From: Apostichopus japonicus | Lineage: Eukaryota; Echinodermata; Holothuroidea; Aspidochirotida; Stichopodidae | Direction: 5' to 3' | NCBI RefSeq assembly: GCF_037975245.1 | Contig: NC_092562.1 | Coordinates: 24,443,554 to 24,507,553, forward strand | DNA length: 64,000 bases | The notes under the pieces: model-generated | What the model saw: the letters and a program-made list of their open reading frames with translations, nothing else | What the model was told of the DNA's origin: nothing | Database searches by the model: none | Position numbers and translations under genes: made by a program | Shown: positions 28,643 through 40,440 of the stretch, in pieces | How the letters are laid out: every line of letters starts with the position of its first letter | Position numbering within the stretch: the first letter of the stretch is position 1

Positions 28643-28982
28643 CCTGCAAGAAAAAATTACTTGTTTCGCAGAGAGTTGACGAAGAACTAAGTTCTCGATT
28701 CCCTCAGTGTATTTGATTGTGACCGATGGTTCCATACACCTGTTCATCTGCGCATTAAGTTACCACTGATCTATAACTACAATTTAATTAAGAAGTTTCT
28801 CTAGTTCTTCTTTATTGGCAAGCGAGCTCCCACCAGGATACATGATCGATATTTTCTACCAGTATGTGTCACTACATTGTTAGGCTTGTGTTCAAGTATA
28901 TATAAACAACCCTGGTCAAAGTAACAATAAGTATGCCACCTGCCGAAGTGTCTATTTTTTCACCCGATACACATAGAGAACA

Positions 28983-29217
28983 CAGCTACTACTGTAAATC
29001 TTACAGTTTTGTACCACAGTAAAAACTGGATCGTGCTATAATTCGGTAGCATGAGCTGAGGATATGTGTAATTCCAACAAATCCAGTTGTTTGGGATTTG
29101 TTGGAATTACAAATATCCTCAGTTCTTACTGTAAACTTAAAAGCACATGCTAAAGATTTGTCAGCACGATCCAGTATTTACTGTGGTACAAAACTTTAGA
29201 TTTACAGCAGTTACTGT
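28983..29217. mobile_element. Foldback / MITE-like hairpin element
   Basis: The two arms are complementary over most of their length. The outer blocks (CTGTAAATCT then TTTTGTACCACAGTAAA then ACTGGATCGTGCT on the left) reappear inverted on the right. The inner blocks GTAATTCCAACAAATCC (29068-29084) and GGATTTGTTGGAATTAC (29094-29110) are perfect complements around a 9-nt loop. A mismatched bulge separates the inner and outer blocks. No protein is encoded. Length and shape fit a foldback-type non-autonomous DNA element; a structured RNA precursor is an alternative. Confidence 0.75.
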
Positions 29218-29279
29218 AATCACTGTGTGAATCGGCTGATTTTTGCACTTGTTATACTGTAGATCTGACATATATAAAT

Positions 29280-29325
29280 ATATATAGATATAAAGAGAGA
29301 GAAAGAGAGAGGGGGGGGGGGGGGT
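29280..29325 (+). repeat. GA-rich tract followed by poly-G
   Basis: AGAGAGAAAGAGAGA runs into about 14 consecutive G, just right of the foldback element. Confidence 0.9.
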
Positions 29326-29757
29326 AACCTTGGCAAGACGTCATAACAAATTGCGATAACATTAATTGTGGCTTTGTGATGATGGTTTAGCGGACATTTC
29401 TCACAAACCACCTCGAATTTTATAACAAAGTATGATTACTATTAACCAAGATAAAAACACTGCAGTACACCTTGAGCCGCTCAAATATAGCTGATTAATC
29501 ATTCAGTAACAATTCCGATCGAGTACTGACAACCTCGTCACCATGACACTATATTAAATATCAGAAAATTATGTTCTTTATTTGAAGGGCAAATAACGAA
29601 CTGCATATTGTAATGGGATTATACTGATATATGTATAGCATGGAAACATTTTCAACAAGTTCAAAAGCGATATTTCGTGTTAGGAAAACAAGGATGTTGT
29701 ATTATTCATGGCACTGGAAAATCTCGTAACCATTTTCTCCTCTCGGCTCTTTCACCA

Positions 29758-29848
29758 TTGTATTATTATTATTGTTGTTGTTATTATTATTATTTTGAAT
29801 GTGATTATTGTTGTAATTATTATTATTTTTTATTGTTATTGTTGTCTT
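29758..29848. repeat. (ATT/GTT)n trinucleotide tract
   Basis: Interrupted TTA/TTG trinucleotide repeats. The Tyr/Cys-rich and Asn-rich frames on the two strands come from it. Confidence 0.9.
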
Positions 29849-29849
29849 T

Positions 29850-30590
29850 AGTTCATCAACCAATACAGATAAGGCACATGAGAGTATATGAGAACCCATT
29901 TAAATGGAATGTTTAAGAAAGCTCAGTATTCGTTATAAAGCATTGACTATAATATTCAAGAACAATCCCTTCAAACTGAGAATAATAAGATAAAAATGCA
30001 TTTATAATAAAATAATAGACATCTCTTTCATTTAGTGTACAGAAAATGTTACTTCTCTTGACTTTAGTTACTATATTGAAGTATTAGTACAGAATTGTAG
30101 AGAATAATAAACATTTTCCTCATATATACAAGCTAATCTTGGGTATAAATTGTTCATTTCCCTGACGTCATAATGGCTACGAGACTCAACGGACGACACG
30201 TTATGTTAATGGCCTAAAATGACTGTCAGATTATGTATCGCTTATATATCAAATAGCTCTTAAAAGAAGGACACGTGATTCGGTACAATGTAACTATGTT
30301 TGTCTCTATTTAATTCCACTGATCATAAATGATATGACAATTACACTTACTGTAAGAGCCTAACCGATTAAAAGAATATCTACTACACAGAAAAGGAAGC
30401 AGTAGTCACGAGATACGTTGATGTTGCAGCTTTGTTTAGCAACCTTGTTTTCTGGTATCTGTCTTTAACTAGACTACATATTTTATTCAGCTACATAGAA
30501 GGTGTAATGCGTAACGGCAATACCTCTACAACTATAGTGTCGCTCGGCCTCTTCCGTAACTGCATGTTTCTATGACCTGCGTATTGATGT
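29850..30590. other. No gene seen
   Basis: AT-rich sequence with no credible exon, repeat or RNA gene. Confidence 0.5.
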
Positions 30591-30594
30591 TATT

Positions 30595-30616
30595 GATATA
30601 TATTATAAATATATTG

Positions 30617-30676
<60 letters not shown>
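30595..30676. repeat. (TA)n microsatellite
   Basis: Imperfect left part, then about 50 bp of pure TA. Confidence 0.95.
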
Positions 30677-30679
<3 letters not shown>

Positions 30680-30681
<2 letters not shown>

Positions 30682-32620
30682 GCGTGGTAGCCAATTCTTA
30701 ACATGAACTCTTTCATGTGAAATTCTTATACAAATATGTGTATGCCATAAGTTAGTAACTATTACACTAAGCATGTAATCTGAGTTAATCGTATAGGTGG
30801 TCCATCTTCAGTACACCATTTTAAGTGAAGTTCTTGCCCTGTTTAGAGACAAACGCAAGTAGATATGGTTCAAAAGGTTTCGTGACGTCATACTTTCCAC
30901 CGATCACAATCACGAACAAGGTAAAGGTTCAAGTGCATTTGTCTGTTCAACTGCGTGAGCAATTTATGTCCAGAGAAACCGTAAATTAGGGAGCTTTGTT
31001 TCAGGACCATCAATAGAGATGCTTTTCTAACTCGAAAAGTCAATTCTCGTTACTTTCGTCCGAATGTCTGCTCGAAGCATCAGCATATAGCGTGTATTTT
31101 AAATTTCCACATAGCGATCTTACTACACATATACTTGTGATGTGAATCTAAGTGGATTTAGCATGTTGGCTGCACGTGCTATCAAATATTACAAGAACTT
31201 ACCTCGATTAACTTTTATTTCGTACTGGTATATTTTATGGGTTTCATTATACAAACAAACTCTTAATTAACCACTGTTTGAACCACTGTTTGGTCTACAT
31301 GTTTTCTTAAATATTGTTATTTCGGTTATAAAGTGATTATATAGTTTTCAATTGATCAAATTTTCTCTAAATTCTTAATTCTTCCGCCACACGTGATGGT
31401 TTTATATTCTGTTATTATCTTATGAATCTCGCTTCTCATTAATTACATTTTTATTTGTTCCAGACTGCATATGAAAGTTTATCGTTAACTCTTCAGTCAT
31501 ACATACGTGATGAATTTATCCCTTTGTGATGTTATCAAACTTACTTCAGTAATATAACAACTCGTATCTTATAACAATCATTATTCCTCATCTGTTTTAC
31601 AACATTGAAGGTCCAGAGGATTGGGTGTTTTAATTTCCAGGTGCACCCGAGGTTGCTCAGGCAGTTTAATCCTCCAAATGAAGGAATTCTGCGACAGATT
31701 TTTGAAACAAACATCATGTGACTCATGGAATTGTAAAAAAGCTAGGTTGTAGAATACTATAGGTTGCAATATATTGAGGTGTAATTACCGAAAGTCCTTC
31801 AGCCCAAGAAATAATTTTCTAACTGTATTCTACACATTCTTTTGTTTGTTTTATATATTTCCTGTTGTTCTCGTTTCTTTTGTTTTGAGTTTGTCTTGTT
31901 TTTACTTTCTATGCATTGTTTCAATAGTTGTCTTATTTTATTAACGGCTGATTATTTTATCTCATTAACTTTAGAACACACAGAAACTTCGAGATATTTT
32001 TATTATAGGCTATGGCTCAGTTCGTTTGTTTATTTCTTTGTAAATTCGTTTTCAGTTAAAACCGACTTTCTCTCATGCACACTGTCATAATAAATGTCTT
32101 GTTTGTTCGTCGATTCCTAGATACCATGGGACACAAATCAATGGATTATAATTCCAGTGAAGTGTTAGCCTCAGATGGAAGATTTTTCCTTTTTCATCAG
32201 ACTAGGTTCAAATTGATTCACTTGACACATCGGCGTTCTCTTGTGTTCAGTCTTGTTCAGCCATGCACTCAAAGAGGTAGAGACAGAAAAGGATAAATAA
32301 AATATGAGTTGGGACATAGGGTGTCATGAATTTATCACCGTATAGTTAAATATTCCGATAGTCAGTTCCTTCTTCTTCAAGTCAATTCTGTTCTAACAAG
32401 TTAACAATAACCCATCGCCACAATATGACAGGGTTTACAAGGCTGGTGTTTTGTATAGTACGATTAAATGAATACTAGAGTAGACTAAATCCCTGGGTAA
32501 TTTTTTCATCTCATTCATCACGTCGATTTGTTTAGAAGTCGAAGACCTTCTTTAATATTACAAGATTTCTAATGAAATGTTGGTATATATTATAAGTTTT
32601 TTATCTGTTCGTTATATCTG
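30680..32620. other. No gene seen
   Basis: AT-rich sequence. The overlapping minus-strand frames at 31.54-31.77 kb and the plus-strand frames at 31.8-32.3 kb have no domain signature and no good splice borders. Confidence 0.45.
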
Positions 32621-32624
32621 CCGT

Positions 32625-32725
32625 TACGGGACGGGCCGGGGCATATGCGCCACGGGTTGGGTAGGGACGGGCCGGGCATATAAGCCACGGGTTGATAAGG
32701 GACGGGTGGGACACATGCCACACCA
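32625..32725. repeat. GC-rich short tandem repeat
   Basis: About three imperfect copies of a ~37-bp unit: GGGACGGGCCGGGGCATATG followed by a CCACGGGTTG part, at about 32627, 32667 and 32700. The third copy is decayed. It is an island of GC in AT-rich surroundings. The Pro-rich minus-strand frame over it is a by-product. Confidence 0.75.
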
Positions 32726-32819
32726 ATAATTTGGCCAATCATCTGATCATAAAGGTGTTTCTTATACTTCCAAAAGACCTGGAAGATATGCTTCAGAGCT
32801 ACCAAAATATAGCATACCT

Positions 32820-32850
32820 CTTTTTTTTTTTTCTTTTTTTTTTTTTTTAT
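32820..32850. repeat. T-rich run
   Basis: About 30 bp almost all T. Together with a CAG at about 32865-32867 it could mimic a splice acceptor, but no credible exon follows. Confidence 0.9.
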
Positions 32851-33367
32851 CTAAGCAATTCCCTCAGAACACAATGGAAGGCAACGACTCCTCCCAAGTG
32901 ACCATCTTAGATCCGTCAGTGACTTCCCCCTCCAATCTGTTACCCTTTTCTTATCCAACGAGTTGAGAATCATCCTTTTTAACCGGCTTTGTACAGGCGT
33001 GGATGTGTTTGGTTTAACAAAAGGAATTAACACACACAACATACACGCAAACAATTGGATCCGTAATCTTGTCGTTATCGAGAGTGGGTTTGTTATAAAG
33101 TGAACAATCGGATAACAATGATCAGAATAAGTATTATATACTATTGTGTTTGGAACTGACCTTATAGTGTCTGCTTTATGCCGTGACACCTAGTTGGGAT
33201 TCTTTTTCTTTTTATACTGTACTGCCATGTACCGCTTTCAAAGCATTCGTAGTGTCAGCATGAGCAGTACAAATATCATGTTTCTATCAGAAAGAAAGGT
33301 TAGGAATGGTTTGTACTGTCAATACAAGTGCTTTGACAGTTTAGAAAGTTTGTGTAAAAGTAAGTTG

Positions 33368-33406
33368 GCCTGACGTTTCGAGCCTAGCAGGATCTTCTTC
33401 AGAGGC
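33368..33406 (-). ncRNA. Hammerhead-ribozyme-like motif (Penelope-type)
   Basis: Read on the minus strand: stem I GCCT (33406-33403), core CTGAAGA (33402-33396), a hairpin GATCC-TGCTA-GGCTC region, core GAAA (33379-33376), a C-G step, U and C (33372) as cleavage-site residues, then AGGC (33371-33368) complementary to the first GCCT. Penelope-like retroelements are known to carry minimal hammerheads with a very short helix III, which this resembles. Weak points are one unpaired A before stem II, a T-C mismatch inside it, and a helix III of only two pairs without a loop, which would need a dimer. Activity is inference. Confidence 0.4.
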
Positions 33407-33410
33407 TAAA

Positions 33411-33660
33411 TGACAAGTGTAGTGTTAGCTCAGTGGTTAACGCCGGTGCCTTCCAATCATAAGGTCCCCAGTTCGAGTCACTCCAAGATTAATGTATGCC
33501 GTCCAGTTACAGAGTTGTTGACAATTGACAATTCATAATCATGGACGTTAAAATATGAATCTAAGAGACTGACTTCGGTCAGCTTGCGGCTTTGATAAGC
33601 CAATGAGGCTTTTTTCGCGAGTTCCTGCTTGCAGGAGGATCTAAAATACATTTATACAAG
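33411..33660 (+). mobile_element. tRNA-derived SINE
   Basis: The tRNA-like head has an A box TTAGCTCAGTGG (33425-33436) and a B box AGTTCGAGTCA (33470-33480). The body ends with a GACTTCGGTCAG hairpin and GCTTTGATAAGCCAATGAGG. The 3' end near 33660 is approximate. The hammerhead-like motif lies directly to its left in opposite orientation. Confidence 0.7.
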
Positions 33661-35400
33661 TAACAGTAGCAGAAGGTACAAGCTATAAAGATAGTTTAAA
33701 AGTTAAAGTAGCATTAGGAAATTGTCCTAATGGCGTTCCATAATCGTCTATAGGTGAATATTCATTATTTAAAACACGCCAGAGTAAGTTGGAAGTAACT
33801 CCCATGTAAGGCGATTGATATATCGGAAATAACATAATATCAAGACAGACTATAGCACAAAACGTGGAATGCTTTCACTTTAATTATATGTCACACATGA
33901 TAGTTATGAGAATTTAAGGTATCATTAAATTATGATGAATGGATTGTCTACGTTGTAATGGATACAAGATTAATATTTTATCAAGTGAATTAGCAATGTC
34001 GAGATGACGGATATGCATCAACATTAAATGTTGTCTTCTAGCGTATCATCTTTGAATGAATTGCTATCAAATATCATATCTGCATGCTGAGTGGCGTGTA
34101 TAGGACTTCAAATGTGAGAGCCAAATTATAAATCCCCGACCCCCCCCCCCCCGTCCCTCCGACTGATTTATGTAGGGGTATGAACTTTTATCGAAAGGCT
34201 TGAGGAGGATCCGGGATTTTGCAAAGCACGGGCGGTGGGGGGGGGTGGCCCTGCGGTCGTTGAAGCTGACATCTATTAAGGTGATTTGTATGGCTCCCTA
34301 GTGAAGAAAGAAAGAAAATAAAGATTTTAACGTCAGATTGTGCATTTGCATGCATATGTGGACGATAGTGTGTAGTTAGGTCTAAACACAAGATTGTGCT
34401 AATTATTTAATTTTTGAGATTTTATGTGCGGTTGACAACGGGGTGCGGTAGGGCGTCCACATCCTCTGTATCCGCGCCTAAGGGAGTCCGGGCCCGGAGG
34501 AGTGGTCTAATTCTTCCCCGACTGAATGTAACAAAATATCTCTTGACTGAGTTACCCCATCCCCGACAGACCATGGAGATTGGCGGGCCATGCCCCCCCC
34601 CCAGCCCCTTCCCTTCCAATCTTTCGAACGCCACTACATCTAATGAAGTATTTTCACGTTCATCCTTCTTTTTAAAGTTTCTTGTAATGATGGTGTGAAA
34701 TGTTTAGATACTAAATAAAGTTAGAAGTCTAACCTCTTCCACTTCCTTCATTCACAATATGGGAACTGAATGTCATTGATGCCCTGATGTACATGGATGG
34801 CGGAGACCATATAGCAATGTCTTATCAGAGCTAGTAGTCTCAAGATGTATGCCGTGTCCGAGCATGAGCAACCTAAATATTCATGATAAAATGAATCGAG
34901 CATGATGGGGCACTATTGAATAACAGATTCGTAATTCGATTTTGATCGTTTCTTTCATTGTAGTCTTACACCCGTTGTAATGTGTCTAACCCCTCCCCTA
35001 CCCCTAACCACAAAAGAAATGAATGATTCCAGCAGGCGTTATGGAATCCAAAAATCGAAGAAATCGAGGCGGTGGGGAGGGGAGGGGGGATACATTTCGT
35101 GTTCAATAGATCATTTTGTTTAGTTCTGACAAAGGCTTTTCTGACAGTTTTCTTAGTTCATAGCAGTCATATTCCACGTTAAACAATTCCAAATAATTCA
35201 GCAATGAAGTGTTTTGCGCTGAAAACGGTAAACGCAATATCATGCGTTGTAAGTGCCGTCAAAATGGTGACAGTTTCAAGTAACTACAGTATCACGTTTT
35301 AAAAAACATGTAAGAAACGACACACTGTAGCCCTTCAAAGTGTAGTTCAGTGTCGGTGTTTTGATAGTACCCCCTCCTTATGTGCTGTGACCGACTGAAT
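33661..35400. other. No gene seen; C- and G-runs and a CpG-rich patch
   Basis: Poly-C at about 34140-34152, G-rich at about 34231-34247, a CpG-rich patch at 34430-34530 and poly-C at about 34590. The patch has open frames on both strands but no recognisable product; its look is that of old transposon remains. Confidence 0.4.
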
Positions 35401-35404
35401 AAAA

Positions 35405-35635
35405 GCGATGGTATTTGAAGCAATGAGGCTTAGCAATCGGGAGGTTTCGGGTTCGATACCCGGCCGGGTTATAGTAAGGTGGGTTTTTCATCCAAGAGCA
35501 ATGTACGGTTTTTCCCATCTGAAATGACTTTCTAAATTGAAAAGTTTCAAAATTTGAGTTAAAATGTTGAACTGGAAGCCTTCCGATGTGTAAGTTGTAA
35601 TCCGTAAGCCCTTGCGGGATTCTCCCACATTATTT
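35405..35635 (+). mobile_element. tRNA-derived SINE
   Basis: A box-like TAGCAATCGG (35431-35440) and a good B box GGTTCGATACC (35450-35460) flanked by complementary CGG/CCG bases of a T stem. A non-tRNA body follows, ending around the palindromic GCCCTTGCGGGATTC part. Confidence 0.65.
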
Positions 35636-35639
35636 TCTG

Positions 35640-36235
35640 GTCGCTTAATCGTCATAAAAAATAACTGCTGATTTATTATGTGTCTGCACGAAGTTTGAAA
35701 TTATGAACCAATTGTTAAGTGTTATGGGTTCTTATTAGAGTTGGGACCAAATACTGAAAGCGGTACACAGATATACAGGTTATGACCCCAATCTTACCAG
35801 GCAATACATATGATTCCTAAAATAATCTTCAAATCCACAGTACATTCAGTGTTTCAGTAAATAGGCTACATTTACATACCAGGCGTGGATCATCCAGGTT
35901 GGGGGAAGCGGGGGAGGGGGGTACTTATGACCACACAAAAGATTGAAAGCATTTACTAGCATGACCTTGCGTGTAGACCTGAATTAATAGCCTAAATATG
36001 TCTCAAACTGCACCATTTCACCTCTAAAATTGCATTTTATCTACGGCGGATCCCCAACATCCCCATTGGAGTCGACTCCGGGCCATATCGATGGGCGCCT
36101 TTATTTTTTAAATTCCTGCATTCGCACCTGTATACAGTAGCCGGTATCGCCCTGATTTAGTAAAACATTAGTAATTAGTTTTCAATGATTATACTTTGCT
36201 AAACCTTTACTTTTTTATTCTTTCTTCCTAAACAG
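35640..36235. other. Intron-like sequence upstream of the exon
   Basis: CAGGCGTGGATC followed by a G-rich run at 35880-35920 resembles a hAT-type end, but no convincing partner end or target duplication was found. The last 30 bp (36206-36235) form a pyrimidine-rich tract ending in AG. Confidence 0.4.
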
Positions 36236-36582
36236 GAAGGCAGGACACCGTACAGAAGCGGTATGTTTCATCCCATAGCCTCATCATCACCAGGCGCATC
36301 ATATTCTTCAGAAAGTAGTCGAGCGGAGGACAACGCTACCCCTAAGAATGTTCCAAGTTCATCTAAAGCAAAATATCACTCACGTCAACTGGAATCTATA
36401 GGATCGGGATCCCAAGGATCTGTGTCTTCACAAGGATCACAGAAAAGCAATGCAAGTACTGACAAGGAAGTTTTCTTTACCACTCCAAACTGTCCGATTC
36501 TGGCCAAAGGACCTAGGATAGAAGTGACGGACTCGACAGACTCCCTCGACCAAGAGGTTGAAAAACTCAACCTGAGATCTCG
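36236..36582 (+). CDS. Internal coding exon of an unrecognised serine-rich protein
   Basis: The exon is bounded on the left by a strong acceptor (a pyrimidine-rich stretch ending CTTCCTAAACAG) and on the right by TCG|GTAAGTGT, a near-consensus donor. It is 347 nt, open in one frame from the first base (115 codons plus two bases), so it enters in phase 0 and leaves in phase 2. The product starts EGRTPYRSGMFHPI, has a long Ser-rich middle with SxGS-type runs, and ends with an acidic segment IEVTDSTDSLDQ then EVEKLNL. It has no Cys-rich, membrane or enzymatic motif and looks disordered. The internal ATG (36263) is unlikely to be the start. I do not recognise the family. It is the best protein-coding evidence in the window. 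Confidence 0.75.
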
Positions 36583-37576
36583 GTAAGTGTTCATTTTAGC
36601 AAGGGAATCCTCGGGATGCTGGTCGATTTTCTATTATTTGCTCTCATTATGTTGACTATTTCCTCCCATCATTTTCTAAACTACCGGAGTGTCTACGAGA
36701 ATATGAACAATCAGAGCTTTTCGAAGGTATTCTTTTAGGTTTAGGGTGCGATTAGGGGTAGGCTATTGTAGTGTAGACTACTGTAGGCTCAGTTCTCTAC
36801 ATCAATTAGACTTAGGCTTGCAAACGTTAGCCCTTCGACAGCTTGTTACTTGTTAGGCTCAGTACCACTGTCTGCTAGGCTACCATAGTACCGTTAATGC
36901 TGGCCTAAAGGTGGACGATAAGCCATAGGCCTATTATTACTGTACTGTATTTGACCGATACTTTTGTAGGTAACTAAAACACCAGTTCTGTAAATGAAAA
37001 TGGATCTTGTACCAACTGTCAGTGTAAGCCAAACTTGTTGATACTAATAAAAGGGTCTGGATCATATGGTCCTTATAATTATACTTTACACGGGCTTCCC
37101 TTTTGCAAGTCTTGTACTGAATTTTGTACAGCCTGCAATTCCAGTACTTAGTAGTATTGCTGAGTTTCGTTTTTCTCTGTTTTCTTGATAGACTTGGCCT
37201 ACTCTGTAACAGTTATAGCTGTCATAATTCATTGTTCTATTTTATAATTCTGTTATAATTTATAGACTGTTGTATAACATATCAGGAATTACTTTTCAGC
37301 GGTCCCCAGGCTTCTACTCAGCTGTTCTGTCATGGTCACTCTTAGTTTGATCATGATGTCTTATGGATACTATGTTTTAGTGTTTACAACTCAAGTATCC
37401 TGGTCAAACTTTCATGCTCCTTCATTCAAAGTGAACACTGACCTTCTCCACATAAAGCCAATGAGAATGCTCCTAGTTTGCAAACTTACTATAGCTCAGG
37501 ATGAGAAGGTTACTTTTTGGAATTACAATAATTCTTTTGATTTCCAGGCCTACCATTTGGCAGGTACAACTATAAG

Positions 37577-37918
37577 CAGAGGGGTAGGAGACGAGGGGGG
37601 GGGGGGCACTGAGGGATGTGCACCGCCACTTTTTTCCAAAATAGTTAATGTGCCCTACTGGCAAATGTGCCCCTTTGATGAAGAACTGTCTTTTGGATAT
37701 CTTAAGCCTTTGTTAATTTTAATATTTTATTTTAATGATTCACATGCATGCACCATAATTTAGTATTGATAGCATACTAACACATCATATATATTTAAGT
37801 GATATGTCCGGTGTGTATCGGTTTATAGCATAACATGTGGTGGTTGTGGAAATGCGAAAGTGCCCTTCTGATGTTGTGCCCCCCCACTTTTTGGAAAGCT
37901 TCCTACCCCCCCCCCCCG
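37577..37918. mobile_element. Non-autonomous hAT-type element, 342 bp
   Basis: Flanked by an exact 8-bp direct repeat ACTATAAG (37569-37576 and 37919-37926), the size hAT transposases make. The left end CAGAGGGGTAGGAG and the right end, read inverted, with a G run then GTAGGAAG, are imperfect inverted repeats, and a second inverted pair GTGCCC/GGGCAC lies inside. It encodes no transposase, so it must have moved with help from an autonomous relative. The 143-codon frame at 37332-37763 runs across the border and is not a gene. Confidence 0.75.
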
Positions 37919-39735
37919 ACTATAAGTCATGGATTTGCCCTTCTTGTATCTTTCCCTCTCTGTTACTGTAATGATTTGATCATTTATAAATCTGTGATGT
38001 CTCACTCCATTGAATCATATAAAGACATATATGTGTACCATATCAAGATGTATCAAGTTTTGTTCAACTTGTACAACTTCAACTGCATACATATATGAGG
38101 GTATTATACACCCACACAGTATTGATAGGAACATGCTTGCTACCCATGATTCTCAGATTAACAGTTTTTTGTTCAACAAATATATGTACACGCCTTGCAA
38201 TTTATTTATGTTTTGTATCTACAGTAGACGTAAACATTTTAAAGTAAGATCTTTAAGTAGTAAGGCTGATGCTCAGGTAGTATTAAAAGTCTTTCGATAC
38301 AGGTTATTTCTTCTGTTCTTTGCTTGTTTTGTGCTTCTTTACAGTGTCTGTTAATTCTCTCAGGTTGATATATATTCATACATCTTGGCTTCAATTGTGC
38401 ACAATTACTCATTAAAAGAATTTTAGATGATCAATGCTTAAAAAGTTGATAATGAAACAAGTTTCTTTTCACAACTACCATGGAAGTGGTCATAAGAATT
38501 TAATATTTGTTAATGTTTGTTAAGAGTGCCCTCTATATCTTTGCCATCGCTTCCAACTTTCATGAATGCAATGTCTTACCATAAGTTTGTCGTTCCACTA
38601 CTGAAAAGAGTGTCTTGGGAAAGTTTCATAGCGCCCTCTTTTACTCAACAAGCCACCTTTGCTTCCCCCAAACCTTCCTTTATGTTTGAATGAAAAGCTT
38701 TCCAGACAGAATGTTACATTTCTTTAGGTGGATCTGTCATGGTGTAAAATATTTCACTTTAGAAATAAATTTTTATTTGCACACATGTTGCCCTAGAGAC
38801 ATACTGAAACTTCTTTTTGAAATGTTAATGCAAAAAAGACAAAATTCTATTGCATTAAACAAACAAAATTCCCTAAAGCAAAATCATGACATAGAAATAC
38901 TGTATTTTTGGTCAATCATTTGTGGCTTGTATTATGAACCACATAATTTCATAAATGAAATGACATTTTCATGATATTGACAGTTAGAGGCAAAAACAGC
39001 TTTCAATTATAAACAAAGCTAAAAATGGAAGCATTAGTTACAAGATCTAAACGAAAAAGAGAAAAAGCAAAGGGAAAAAAAAGTAAAAATAAAAAAAATC
39101 ATCAGATCTAAAGGAGGATGAGAAACTGACCTGTTAACTGGTGAGCCAGTTTCAGAGGCAGGATAAGGTAAATAGTGTAATGATGATAACACTGTACCTT
39201 ATATGATGCCTCAGGTCCACTTATTTTTGGATACCACCAACTCTTAATAAATGTAACCGGTTTTTCTAAGTAATAACTTAGTAAAATATAATAGCACTAA
39301 ACCTGAAAAACAATTTAACACCTGGCTCATTTATTAGATTGCTGCGAATGCACCCAGCAGCCATAATTCTGTAAATTTGAAGAGAAAATTGAGTTTTTCC
39401 ATAACAATCGCCTTGCAGTAATCCCAGAACGACTTATATGCAGGAAGCACCTGGTCACTAATATATTTCAGTTTACTTATTTATTTAGCCATTAATTTTA
39501 GGTTGTGATTTATTATGATTATAGGGTCATATAACTTTTAAGAAATAAATGTTTGTGACATATTCATGACAATCTTTTCAGCAGTGATTGGCATAAACTC
39601 ACAAAAATAAAAATGTTTCATCATAAAATATCAGTTCAATTCTGTTTTCACAGTACTGTATAGTTGAGATTTGATAAATCCTCAGAGAAAATGCCTTGAC
39701 TTTGTAATATAGTCAAGTTGTGTGCTCAGTGTATC

Positions 39736-39770
39736 TGTTGGGAGGGGGGTGGGGATGAGGGGTGGGGAGG
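39736..39770 (+). repeat. G-rich tract
   Basis: G runs of three to six separated by one to four bases; a potential quadruplex former on the + strand. Confidence 0.8.
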
Positions 39771-40377
39771 TCATTTGAATTACTGAAAGAATTCAGGGTT
39801 AACTTCCAGGTGCTAATTTACAGTCTCTTAAATTTGCATAAGTTGAGGTTGTATAAACTTTGTTTTTTTCATGAAATACTAAAAGTACTATATAGTTATG
39901 TACATACAAATTGGGATAAAATGCTGTAAAAACATCAAACGGTTGATATACTTAGCATTAGAGGTTAAAGGTCATCTGTGTTACCCAAATATACAGTATA
40001 TCATATAATGCAGAGCATACTGTAGTTTAATATCTGGTTGGCTTGTCCCATTGCAAATTTTTACACAAATATGGGCACATTTTTATGAAAGGTAGTTTTT
40101 GGCAAAGAACCGTATCACTTTTATGATGTTTTGAGATATGCAAAATCATCAATCTCAAACTGCTATATAAACCGAGTAGTCACTTGTGTTGATATAACAC
40201 AGTTTGTGCACCTTCATTCTCAGGTTTAAATAGTGTTTAAACACTAAATATTCTAAAACCAACATAGAAATGGCATCAATAAAAAATGAACAGTTTATCG
40301 TGACAATTTGTAAGGTTATAATGATTCTTTTTTGAGTAGTTAACTTTTGGCAAAGAGCATTAAGAAATTTACGGCTC

Positions 40378-40440
40378 AAACAGGATTTGAACCAGTGACC
40401 TATGACCTTTGGATTAGCTATAGGCTATGTAAGTTCCCAG
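40378..40440 (-). mobile_element. Possible decayed tRNA-like SINE head
   Basis: On the minus strand TAGCCTATAGC (40427-40417) fits an A box and GGTTCAAATCC (40393-40383) a B box, 24 bases apart. That spacing is short for a tRNA, so part of the anticodon arm may be missing. Confidence 0.3.

Noticed and set aside
32851-33189. 112-codon minus-strand frame, and a plus-strand ATG at 32874 after an acceptor-like T-rich CAG
   Set aside because: Neither shows a recognisable protein; the plus-strand frame stops after about 30 codons and the T run is simple sequence.
35880-36105. Possible hAT element starting CAGGCGTGGATC
   Set aside because: No convincing matching right end and no 8-bp duplication.
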